Source of the DNA: an uncultured Pseudomonadales bacterium
Lineage (GTDB): Bacteria; Pseudomonadota; Gammaproteobacteria; Pseudomonadales; Azotimanducaceae
DNA: 64,000 nucleotides
NCBI GenBank assembly: GCA_951813295.1
Contig: CATOTI010000002.1
Location: 2,294,001 to 2,358,000, forward strand
Direction of reading: 5' to 3'
This document shows positions 1 to 6,769 of this stretch, in pieces. Position 1 is the stretch's first letter, and each line of letters starts with the position of its first letter. Below the pieces are notes generated by a model. The model was not told the origin of the DNA and searched no databases. It worked only from the letters and a program-made list of their open reading frames with translations. The position numbers and the translations under genes are program-made.

Positions 1-462
1 GAAATGCGGCGATGTGGGATTGCCATTCGCACCGCCTGCCGTGATGGCGAGCGCGGTGTTGTTCGATGAGTTCGTGTGCATCGCCATGTTCTTGCGGTAG
101 TCCGCGAGGTTCTTGCGCTTGGTGCGGTCCCACGACTGGATGAGGGGACATCGGCTCTTCCATCAGCGCGGTCGCGACCCAGTGGTCGCCTTCAGCGCGC
201 ACGATCGGGCCGTGATGGGTGCGCTATGTCGTGAACGTTCGCTCTTCCATTCCCGTGTCGGTACGGATGAGAAGCGTGACGGGCTTCGTCTCGACCGGTC
301 GCTCCTCGCCATCGACGACCCCCAATCATCGCGCGTGATCGTGATCTCGTCGGCCATTTCCGCCAACGCCGCTAACCCCGGTTGGTGCGGCGTCGCCGCA
401 TCGGGACGGGGCTCGCAGGCGGCGAGGAAGACGAGGCTCGCGAAAGCGAGGTATCTCGTCAT
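1..462 (-). pseudogene. Penicillin acylase-family (Ntn-hydrolase) pseudogene, lipoprotein-type N-terminus, cut by window edge
   Basis: Reading down from 462, the first ~48 codons give a lipoprotein signal (MTRYLAFASLVFLAAC, lipobox LAAC) and then EITITRDDWG, the usual opening of a penicillin/acyl-homoserine-lactone acylase. The homology then jumps frame twice. One frame carries GEERPVETKPVTLLIRTDTG, another THHGPIVRAEGDHWVATALM, and a third SWDRTK followed by MHTNSSNNT near positions 50-75, which is a hallmark of the acylase beta chain. Most of the alpha chain and the region that should hold the autoprocessing Ser are absent. I infer a decayed gene with at least two frameshifts and one internal deletion. 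The family assignment is good; the original substrate cannot be told. Confidence 0.75.
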
Positions 463-548
463 GGGCGTCGTCTCGGCAGGTTGCGGTGCTTTTTGACTCG
501 ATCGTCGTCACTCATCAAGAATGCAACAACCACTAGACAAGGCCAAAC

Positions 549-1361
549 ATGAGCGACCAAGCGCCGACGACACCGGAATTCATCACGCTGGACGAAGCGG
601 GTTCGATGACCAGCGGAACCCGAGTCACGTTCATCCCGGGTTTACCGGCGCTTTACGCCGAAGCTCTGAAAAACATCTGCTTCGTCAAAGGCATTCCTCT
701 GATCCGCGCAATCCACCCGATGATGGGCGCGGACAAAGAGACCGGCGAAGACCGGCAAGCGCGGCTCTACGAACTCACCAGCCAGACCAGCATTCCGACG
801 ATGTTCCATGACGAGGAACGGCCACGAAACGTCTGGCTCGAGCAGTTGGGACTCGCTGAACGGATCGGCGCGCCGGGTACGCCGCAGCTCATCCCTCGCG
901 ATTTCAGTGAGCGCGCCGATGTCATGGGGCTCTGTGAAATCGTGCTCGGCGAAGACGGGTTGGTCTGGAACATGCGGATCTTCGGCGACAGCCCGCTCGC
1001 GCGGAAGTACGGCTACAGTGACGATGCGAGCGAGCTCGCACCCGCCAAAGTCGCCGAAGTCCTTGCGCTCATCGATGAGCGCCTCGCGAAACAGGAAGAG
1101 ATCGGCTCGCGCTATCTGGTCGGGGAAGCGGTGACGGCGGCCGACATCTACTGGGCAACGATGAGTATGTGTCTGTCGCCACCTGAGCCCGACATCATGC
1201 CGGTCACGAAACAGAACAAAGGCATGCTCAAGTTCTTTGCGATGAACGGGCAGATGTCCCCGATCGCCGAATCGCTGACAGAGCGAATCAAAGACCACCA
1301 GCGCTACATCCTCGCTACGTACTGTGAGACGCCGGCGGTACTCGGTGGCGATCCGCTATAG
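549..1361 (+). CDS. Glutathione S-transferase-like protein
   Basis: A 270-residue soluble protein. The C-terminal half carries the all-alpha GST signature (GSRYLVGEAVTAADIYWATM, near residues 190-210), in which the Asp of the AADI motif caps a conserved helix. The N-terminal ~100 residues would be the thioredoxin-like glutathione-binding domain, but its active-site residue cannot be identified with confidence. GSTs of this size conjugate glutathione or act as peroxidases and isomerases; nothing here fixes the substrate. The ATG at 549 lies 86 bp from the divergent acylase remnant, so the short gap probably held both promoters. The gene stands alone, although the serine hydrolase starts only about 25 bp downstream on the same strand. 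Confidence 0.8.
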   Translation: MSDQAPTTPEFITLDEAGSMTSGTRVTFIPGLPALYAEALKNICFVKGIPLIRAIHPMMGADKETGEDRQARLYELTSQTSIPTMFHDEERPRNVWLEQLGLAERIGAPGTPQLIPRDFSERADVMGLCEIVLGEDGLVWNMRIFGDSPLARKYGYSDDASELAPAKVAEVLALIDERLAKQEEIGSRYLVGEAVTAADIYWATMSMCLSPPEPDIMPVTKQNKGMLKFFAMNGQMSPIAESLTERIKDHQRYILATYCETPAVLGGDPL

Positions 1362-1386
1362 CTCGGTACTTGCCATCGTGAGGAAG

Positions 1387-2523
1387 ATGATGACGATCGA
1401 GATGTTTCTCCGCCAGCTCGCCCTCGTCGTGATGGGATCGCTTGGTGCCGCGGGGCTTGCGGCCGATGACCCGCTCGCCCGCTATCGCGTCGCCGGCAGC
1501 GCGACGCACTATGCGGAGGCGATCGACGCGAGTCGCGCCGAAGTCCTCGAGCTGATGGCGAGCGGCGTCCCGGGGGTGTCGATTGCGGTCGGCGTGGACG
1601 GCCGCATCGTCTGGGCCGAAGGGTTCGGTCACGCGAACGTCGAACATCGGGTCGCGGCCACGCCGGCGACGAAGTTTCGGATTGGCAGCGTCTCGAAGGC
1701 GATGACGACGGTCGCGCTCGGCGTGCTGCTCGAGGAAGACCGGATCGACCTCGATGTGCCGATTCAGGATTACCTGCCCGACTTTCCCGCGTCGCCTGAC
1801 GGCGTCGTCACCGCGCGTCACCTGGCTTCTCACCGCGCCGGTCTCCGCCATTACCTGCCGGACGGGTCGGACATGTTGGTCCGCAACCACTACGACGACG
1901 TGGTCGCGGCACTCGCCGTCTTCGACGACAACGCCTTCGCCGCGTCGCCTGGCGAGCAGTTTCTGTATTCGAGCCACGGCTTCAATCTCTTGAGCGCGGT
2001 CATGCAGCGCGCCGCCGATCGGCCATTCCTGGAACTGATGCGCGATCGCGTCTGGTCGCCGATGGGCCTCATCGAGACGGTGGCGGATCATACCGACGCG
2101 ATCGTGATGGACCGGGCTGCGCCGTACGAGCGCGGTATCGATGGGGCGCTGCAGAACGCGTACTACGTCGACAACAGCTACAAGTGGGCGGGCGGCGGCT
2201 TCCTGTCGACGCCTTCGGACCTCGTCCGCTTCGGGTTCGCCGCGGTCGACGGGAGCGTCATCTCGATCGCCACAATGGACCTACTCGTGGCACCGCCCAC
2301 GTTCGATGGTGGCTCGCCCGTCGATCAGGCCTACGGGCTCGGGTGGCGGGACTACGGTGACGGTTGGATCGGACACGGCGGCGGATCCGTCGGCGGCACC
2401 ACCGCCTTCTATGTCCATCGCGAGGACGCCGTCGTGCTTGCGATCACGTGCAATCTTTCGGGGTGCCTGCAAGGCCACCCCGATCTCGTCGAGGTTCGCC
2501 ATCGCTTCCGGCGGGGCCGGTAA
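1387..2523 (+). CDS. LACTB-like serine hydrolase (class C beta-lactamase/esterase fold), secreted
   Basis: From ATG 1387 the protein has an N-terminal hydrophobic signal (residues ~7-25) and the three motifs of the beta-lactamase/DD-peptidase fold: SVSK at 101-104 (nucleophile Ser and Lys), a Tyr-containing FLYSSHGF at ~192-199, and HGGG at 330-333. The YSSHGF form, with no Asn two residues after the Tyr, resembles LACTB-type peptidases more than AmpC enzymes. It is expected in the periplasm, acting on a peptide or ester; resistance should not be inferred. The last ~30 residues are Arg-rich and less family-like, so the true C-terminus may be altered. GTG 1378 is an alternative start. A second, unrelated copy of the fold is at 60111. 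Confidence 0.82.
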   Translation: MMTIEMFLRQLALVVMGSLGAAGLAADDPLARYRVAGSATHYAEAIDASRAEVLELMASGVPGVSIAVGVDGRIVWAEGFGHANVEHRVAATPATKFRIGSVSKAMTTVALGVLLEEDRIDLDVPIQDYLPDFPASPDGVVTARHLASHRAGLRHYLPDGSDMLVRNHYDDVVAALAVFDDNAFAASPGEQFLYSSHGFNLLSAVMQRAADRPFLELMRDRVWSPMGLIETVADHTDAIVMDRAAPYERGIDGALQNAYYVDNSYKWAGGGFLSTPSDLVRFGFAAVDGSVISIATMDLLVAPPTFDGGSPVDQAYGLGWRDYGDGWIGHGGGSVGGTTAFYVHREDAVVLAITCNLSGCLQGHPDLVEVRHRFRRGR

Positions 2524-2659
2524 TCGGCAGCGGAACGACCTTCTCGTCGAAAAAATCTCGAATGAACCCCGAGGCCTTGGGGTAGCGAGCGGCGGGCCGC
2601 GAAAACACGGGGCCAGGCGGCGCCGCCTGAACGCCCATCAGTTCATTTCCCCCGGCAGC

Positions 2660-3433
2660 CTATCGGCGGTCGACGATGACGTGCTCTTTGCCGAACCAGA
2701 TCGTCGAACGCGCCATGTCGATGAAGTTCAGTTCATCTTCGATGAACGCCTGCCCGGCGCGACGTGCCTCGTCTGCCCGTGGGGCGCGACCGCGATCGAT
2801 CCAAGCCTCCGCGTGGCCGAGGTAGGACTCGACCTCGGTGCCGCGAGCCGACTGCAATGCCGCGTCGAGCGGCGAGTCTGCGCGGTGGACCTGCCGATAA
2901 CAGAGCGTACCCGTGGCCTCGCCGTGTGATCGAACGATGGGTCCGTGATGGGTCAGCCAGTACTTGCGAGCATCGGCTTCACTGATCTTGGTCTGGTGTC
3001 GCAACGGGAAGAACACGCGCACGACGTTGCTCCTGACGCGTGCGACCACGTGTTCTGGTGAAGGGTTGATCTGCGGGTATTCGTAGGCGAACCACAGCGG
3101 CGAATTCGGCAGGTCGATGAATTTCGCTTCATCGGCCAGTAGCGAAGAGCCCGCCGCGCGTGCCGCATCGCTTTGCAGATGGTCCGTCAGTTCCGTCTCG
3201 GACTCCCACCAGAGTTCCGCCACGCCGTCGTAGTGCGGCTCCATGTCACCCCGCGCCTGCTGCGCGGCGAGACTCGCGTCGTCGTCGATGGTGTGCGTCT
3301 GGACATAACGGAAGATCTTCAGGTCTTCGCTCAAGCTCGCGACCAGGGGCGCGTGTTGGTGCAGCCAGTAATCATGAAACTCGGCCCGGCTGAACTCGGA
3401 CTTGCGCCGCAGAAGGAAGACGAGACGGATCAT
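2660..3433 (-). CDS. Tandem EthD-domain protein
   Basis: From ATG 3433 the 257-residue protein begins MIRLVFLLRRKSEFS and contains two copies of the EthD ferredoxin-like fold. The first has FHDYWLHQHAPLV near residues 18-30; the second has RKYWLTHHGPIV near 150. Each is followed by a Tyr/His-rich stretch and a conserved FIDL/FIDM strand (DEAKFIDLPNSPLW and DELNFIDMARSTIW). EthD proteins are small dimeric-barrel proteins named for ether degradation, and most have no proven reaction. Here the dimer seems to be built from one chain by internal duplication. A longer ORF reaches 3505, but the family start and a G-rich stretch before ATG 3433 favour the shorter form. Confidence 0.78.
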   Translation of the reverse strand: MIRLVFLLRRKSEFSRAEFHDYWLHQHAPLVASLSEDLKIFRYVQTHTIDDDASLAAQQARGDMEPHYDGVAELWWESETELTDHLQSDAARAAGSSLLADEAKFIDLPNSPLWFAYEYPQINPSPEHVVARVRSNVVRVFFPLRHQTKISEADARKYWLTHHGPIVRSHGEATGTLCYRQVHRADSPLDAALQSARGTEVESYLGHAEAWIDRGRAPRADEARRAGQAFIEDELNFIDMARSTIWFGKEHVIVDRR

Positions 3434-3664
3434 GAGTGGCCCCCGGTTATCGATGAGCGTCATATTGCACTGAGCCCGGCGACGTGTGACGACTCCCTTC
3501 GACATGCGACGTCAGGATTCTGGACCTTCGATGTCAATCGACTTGCCTAAGCGTGTCGGGTTGGCAATGAACACGGTAGGCCGACCGGTATCAGGTAGTC
3601 TGGCCGTGAAGCGCGTGACGGTATGTTCGAGGCAGGCGGAACTGCCAACTGGATCAACGAGATA

Positions 3665-3682
3665 TGGTAGCTACGGTTGGAC
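3665..3682. repeat. Putative attachment site: copy of the tRNA-Met 3' end
   Basis: The 18 bases TGGTAGCTACGGTTGGAC are identical to 12184-12201, which is the CCA end, acceptor strand and T-stem strand of the tRNA-Met gene on the minus strand. Sequence to either side of the two copies does not match. A direct repeat of exactly a tRNA 3' end, facing away from the intact gene, is the classic footprint of tyrosine-recombinase integration. The IS3-family element abuts the inner side of this copy. Confidence 0.75.
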
Positions 3683-3745
3683 GGGTTCTACCCCGGTTAG
3701 GCGGACACATTCGGAAGGGCCGACAATGGCCCTCGGAGGTGTCAC

Positions 3746-4036
3746 ATGGCAAAGCAAAGACGATCGTTCTCGACGGAGTTCAAGAAGGAAGCGGTTGAGC
3801 TGTCGTACCGTTCTGGCCACACCGTTCAACAAGTTGCCTCGGACCTGGGGATCACCGCGGGTCTGCTCGGAAAATGGCGTCGGCTCTACCGCGACCAAGG
3901 CGAGAAGGCCTTTCCAGGGCGCGGTAACGCCCGCGACGAAGAAGTGGCCCGTCTCAAGCGCGAGTTGGCGCAGGTGAAGCGAGAACGTGATTTTTTGAAA
4001 GACGCGGCGGTGTACTTCGCGAAAGAGTCGCGGTGA
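3746..4036 (+). CDS. IS3-family transposase OrfA (helix-turn-helix protein)
   Basis: A 96-residue protein of the InsE/HTH_Tnp_1 type. It begins RRSFSTEFKKEAVEL and has a helix-turn-helix across VQQVASDLGITAGLLGKW (residues ~27-45) for binding the element ends. A Lys/Arg/Glu-rich coiled coil (residues ~63-88) ends in DFLKDAAVYFAKES. GGAGG precedes the ATG by about 8 bases. Its stop overlaps the start of OrfB. IS3 elements normally make an OrfA-OrfB fusion by -1 frameshifting; a run of six T at about 3990 is a possible slip site, but this is only suggestive. Confidence 0.9.
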   Translation: MAKQRRSFSTEFKKEAVELSYRSGHTVQQVASDLGITAGLLGKWRRLYRDQGEKAFPGRGNARDEEVARLKRELAQVKRERDFLKDAAVYFAKESR

Positions 4037-4890
4037 GGTATCGCGTGATCGCGCACTGCTGCGGCGACTATCCCATTCGCATGATGTCTCGTTGCCTGCA
4101 AGTCTCAGCAGCGGGCTACTACGCCTGGCGACGTCGAACACCGAGCCGGCGAACTCGAGCCGACGAAACGCTGCTTCGGCGGATACGGGCGATCTTTGAT
4201 GACAGTGACGGCGTCCGAGGCAGTCCCAAGATTACGGAACGACTCGTCCGTGAAGGCTATCGATGTAGCCAGAACCGGGTCGCTCGACTCATGCGACGAG
4301 CCGGCTTGAAAGGGATCCCACATAAACGGCAGTGGCGGAAGAAGACGTCACAAACCCGACCCATGGGTATCCAGAACCACCTGAACCGTGACTTCAAAGC
4401 CGATCGGCCGGACCAGAAATGGGTGAGCGATATCACCTACATCCGCACGGGCGAAGGCTGGTTGTACCTGTGCATCGTGCTCGACCTCGCAACCGACATG
4501 GTGGTCGGCTGGTCGATGGCGGATCGGCAGGATCGAGAGCTCGTCATCAAGGCCGTGATCATGGCGTTAGGGCAACGAGAAGGTAGCGCACCGACGTTCC
4601 TCCATACCGATCGCGGCACCCAGTTCACGGCCGAGGAGTATCAAGCCTTCCTGGCCGATCACCAGATCGTGTCGTCCATGAGCGCGATCGGTAGTTGTGC
4701 TGACAACGCGCCCGCTGAAGGGTTCTTTGGCCGCCTCAAGCACGAACGAGTGAACCGTCGTCAGTACAGGACTCGATCCGAAGCGCGCTCCGATGTGTTC
4801 GACTACATCGAACGCCAACACAATGCAGAACGTCGACGGGTACCGCGCCGCCTATCGACCCAAACTCAGTCGTCCGCTGAACCGGGGTAG
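4033..4890 (+). CDS. IS3-family transposase OrfB (DDE integrase core)
   Basis: A 285-residue protein starting at a GTG that overlaps the OrfA stop (GTGA). It contains the HTH_21-like segment (SDGVRGSPKITERLVREGY, ~60-80) and the retroviral-integrase core. Catalytic Asp residues lie in WVSDITYI and HTDRGTQF, and the Glu in AEGFFGRLKHE, giving the DDE triad. The last ~18 residues (RRVPRRLSTQTQSSAEPG) do not match the usual family ending (YLSP-type) and are read through the terminal repeat, so the C-terminus may be altered. The catalytic core appears complete. Confidence 0.9.
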   Translation: MRYRVIAHCCGDYPIRMMSRCLQVSAAGYYAWRRRTPSRRTRADETLLRRIRAIFDDSDGVRGSPKITERLVREGYRCSQNRVARLMRRAGLKGIPHKRQWRKKTSQTRPMGIQNHLNRDFKADRPDQKWVSDITYIRTGEGWLYLCIVLDLATDMVVGWSMADRQDRELVIKAVIMALGQREGSAPTFLHTDRGTQFTAEEYQAFLADHQIVSSMSAIGSCADNAPAEGFFGRLKHERVNRRQYRTRSEARSDVFDYIERQHNAERRRVPRRLSTQTQSSAEPG

Positions 4891-4894
4891 AACC

Positions 4895-5029
4895 CTCGTG
4901 GGGCCGCTCGGTGTTGTAGCGACGGATCCACGAAGCGGTCATGGATCGCACCTCGTTGAGCGATCGGAACAGATACAAGTCGAGCAACTCGTCGCGATAG
5001 GTTCGATTGAGTCGCTCGATGAACGAGTT
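4895..5029 (-). pseudogene. C-terminal fragment of a second IS3-type transposase (IS407-like OrfB)
   Basis: On the minus strand, 45 codons read NSFIERLNRTYRDELLDLYL then RSLNEVR, then RRYNTERPHE, the conserved tail of the DDE domain in IS407/IS2-type OrfB proteins, including the catalytic Glu of FIERLN. The match starts abruptly at 5029, next to a plus-strand gene fragment, and stops at 4895, exactly at the right end of the intact IS3 element. It is therefore a remnant of a different element cut by the later insertion. Confidence 0.8.
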
Positions 5030-5276
5030 CCTATGCGGACAATGCCTGACCGATCCCGAACGCGACCGCATTCCGATCTTTGACGACGACCCCGAAGACG
5101 GTCCGCGAACGCAAGCCGAGTGGCGGGCGAGGCTTTGGGACAAGTGCGGCGCGACCCCGCAAGAGCGGGCCGAGATCGTCAAATGGATGCAAAGCCAAGT
5201 CGACCGCGTAGCGATTCGTGGCCGAGAGGGGCGAAGGCGAGTTGCAGTACGTCTCGGGCGTCGCGACGTGCAGTAG
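5023..5276 (+). pseudogene. 3' fragment of a Cys-rich (zinc-ribbon-like) gene, paralogue of the gene at 10499
   Basis: The frame reads NEFLCGQCLTDPERDRIPIF then DDDPEDGPRTQAEWRARL. This parallels YEWLCGQCM, RDRVPITDDDDDGPPTRKEW and RAKF in the protein encoded at 10499-11053. The 5' half, with the first Cys pair, is missing, and homology begins at the border with the transposase fragment. No start codon is evident. The expanded Arg-Asp repeat of the other copy is absent here, where there is only one ERDR. I infer a truncated paralogue or a leftover of a duplicated phage module. Its 3' part overlaps, antisense, the end of the membrane-protein frame on the other strand. Confidence 0.6.
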
Positions 5277-6230
5277 TTGCTCAACACTTGTGGTCGTGTT
5301 CCGCAGGTTCACCCCACGTGGCTGAAATAGCTTCGCAGAAATCACGCGAGGGCTCGAATTCGCTTTCGGGCTCCACCGACCGTAGTCTGAAACGAGGCGA
5401 ACGTATGCTAACGGTAGGTCAGCGTCTTCGAGATAAGCCTGTGCGAGGCCGTTCGAAAAGCGATCTGCGTACTCCTCGTCAGGATCCGACAGAAATTCGC
5501 TCGACGGGACAACCACGGCTGTACCGACGTGTTTTGGAACAACGATGGTAGTGGCCGTGAGATTGGCGTTCGTGAAGAGCGTATGCCTTAGATCAGGGCC
5601 CACAAAGCGGGCGGGCGGCTCGAACCACCTGGCGTGCCCAAAAACGACGTCCGGGGTGTGAACGAATCTAGACCACCTCGTCTGCATCTGTGGTGCGAAC
5701 GTCGCGCCCCAGAGATTCGCATTACGAAGATCGGCGAACGAAAGGTCGATCGGACCGAAGTAGATCCCCGATAGGTCGGATTTGTGCGCGACCACCAGAT
5801 CCTTGAGGGCATCTATGGATTCTTCGTGTCGTTCGTCCGCGCCAAAAAGGGTTACAAACGGGGTCCAAAACTTCCCCAAAATCGGCTCTGCCGGTACGTA
5901 TGCACGGCGTTGGGTGTCCGCGACCCGGGCAAGCGCATATTTGTAGTTTTGCGGGCTGACTCTTGCTATTAGCTGGTTCACTCGATTTTCGACTCGATCG
6001 AGTCGGGTCTCGTAATAGCCGACCGCTACCGCATGTAGCGCGAAGTATGAACTCAAGAGCCAGAAACCGATGCTCGGATGCGTGCGTCCGTCGTTGGGCG
6101 GATACGCGAGCCTTACGATGTACATCGCCAAGGACTCCCAGAGGAGGAGGTAGAGAAATCGCCAGAGTTCCTCAGCTAGCTCGAGACTCGCGATCACGCA
6201 CGCGTGTCGATTACGGGTCTGGTGCGTCAC
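5031..6230 (-). CDS. Membrane-anchored pentapeptide-repeat-like protein
   Basis: From ATG 6230 the first ~90 residues hold two hydrophobic segments (WRFLYLLLWESLAMYIV, ~23-40, and IGFWLLSSYFALHAVAV, ~54-70), followed by a short coiled region. The centre has loose A(D/N)LxX units (LSGIYFGPIDLSFADLRNAN near residue 155, then LWGATF, and later LTNANLT-like units), typical of pentapeptide-repeat quadrilateral helices. Such proteins are found in prophages and genomic islands and usually have no assigned function. The true C-terminus is uncertain: below about 5270 the frame overlaps a plus-strand gene fragment and loses family-like character. Lower GC and many rare-looking codons set it apart from the flanking chromosome. 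Confidence 0.6.
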   Translation of the reverse strand: MTHQTRNRHACVIASLELAEELWRFLYLLLWESLAMYIVRLAYPPNDGRTHPSIGFWLLSSYFALHAVAVGYYETRLDRVENRVNQLIARVSPQNYKYALARVADTQRRAYVPAEPILGKFWTPFVTLFGADERHEESIDALKDLVVAHKSDLSGIYFGPIDLSFADLRNANLWGATFAPQMQTRWSRFVHTPDVVFGHARWFEPPARFVGPDLRHTLFTNANLTATTIVVPKHVGTAVVVPSSEFLSDPDEEYADRFSNGLAQAYLEDADLPLAYVRLVSDYGRWSPKANSSPRVISAKLFQPRGVNLRNTTTSVEQLLHVATPETYCNSPSPLSATNRYAVDLALHPFDDLGPLLRGRAALVPKPRPPLGLRSRTVFGVVVKDRNAVAFGIGQALSA

Positions 6231-6378
6231 GATCAGTGGTTCTCTGAAGCAGGTTCCCGAAAGGCTAATCTTGCCTCATCGACGGTTCCGGGAGGCCGGA
6301 CGCTGGTTATCTAGATGTCCATCCAGTTATAGCGGTGGCGTTGATTTCGACTTCGAGTTCGAAGGAGAGATCTACTAG

Positions 6379-6769
6379 ATGGACTTCGATGCTGCGATCG
6401 AAGCGACCGCCGCGGAGTTCCTCGAACTTCAGCCGGATTTGGCTCGGTGACACGGATTGCTGCCAGTTCGTTCGATCGTATCTGAAGCGCCGTACAGGCA
6501 GTGATCCCGGGACGCTCGACTACGTATCCAAACGGCAGGCGTTGGCGCTTATCGCCCAGCACGGGGGGATAGAGGGGCTTCTGTCGTCCTTTCTCGGTGA
6601 ACCGATCGACGACCCGCAGCGCGGCGATGTCGTGCTCTGCGGCGAGGTGCCGGGCATTCACGGCGGTTACTGCGTCTGGGCGTTCCAGGTGCCGCCAGAT
6701 CCCGCGATGAGCGGTGTGAGCCGGATCAATGTTGAAACGATCACCAGGGGGTGGAAATGCCTGGTGTAG
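6379..6769 (+). pseudogene. Phage tail-module NlpC/DUF6950-like protein, frameshifted
   Basis: ATG 6379 opens a frame of 23 codons (MDFDAAIEATAAEFLELQPD...) that ends at TGA 6448. The next frame carries the recognisable body: WLGDTDCCQFVRSYLKRRTG, a GGIEGLL helix, then PQRGDVVLCGEVPGIHGGYC and a TRGWK end. A short N-terminal helix followed by WxxxDCC fits DUF6950-type proteins encoded just upstream of phage tail-tip genes. One missing or extra base near 6445 would join the two parts. Just upstream, a frame closed by TAG 6376-6378 ends in GGVDFDFEFEGEIY, probably the C-terminal scrap of the preceding tail gene. The 3' end overlaps the tail-tip gene by 13 bp. Confidence 0.55.

Larger units (their letters stand above)
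3683..4895 (+). mobile_element. IS3-family insertion sequence (about 1.2 kb) with terminal inverted repeats
   Basis: The two ends are imperfect inverted repeats. The left reads GGGTTCTACCCCGGTT, then two differing bases, then GCGGAC; the right end read on the other strand gives the same 16 bases, two different bases, then GCGGAC. Between them lie two overlapping transposase frames in the IS3 arrangement. The stop codon of the second frame lies inside the right repeat. No 3-4 bp target duplication is seen (GAC on the left, TCG on the right), and the ends lack the usual TG/CA, so the exact borders are approximate. The missing duplication suggests recombination or deletion after insertion. Confidence 0.85.

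Noticed and set aside
1387..2523. Antibiotic-resistance beta-lactamase
   Set aside because: The fold motifs are present, but the sequence is LACTB/esterase-like and has none of the AmpC-specific context; the same holds for the gene at 60111.
2444..2638. Minus-strand frame starting MGVQAAPPGPVFSRPAARYP, about 20 bp downstream of the EthD gene
   Set aside because: The first 40 codons look somewhat protein-like, but the rest is antisense to the serine hydrolase end and no family is recognised. It could be a small remnant, but support is too weak to list as a gene.
3746..5287. One continuous large transposon
   Set aside because: The two transposase regions are of different IS3 subgroups on opposite strands and meet exactly at a terminal repeat, so they are separate elements.
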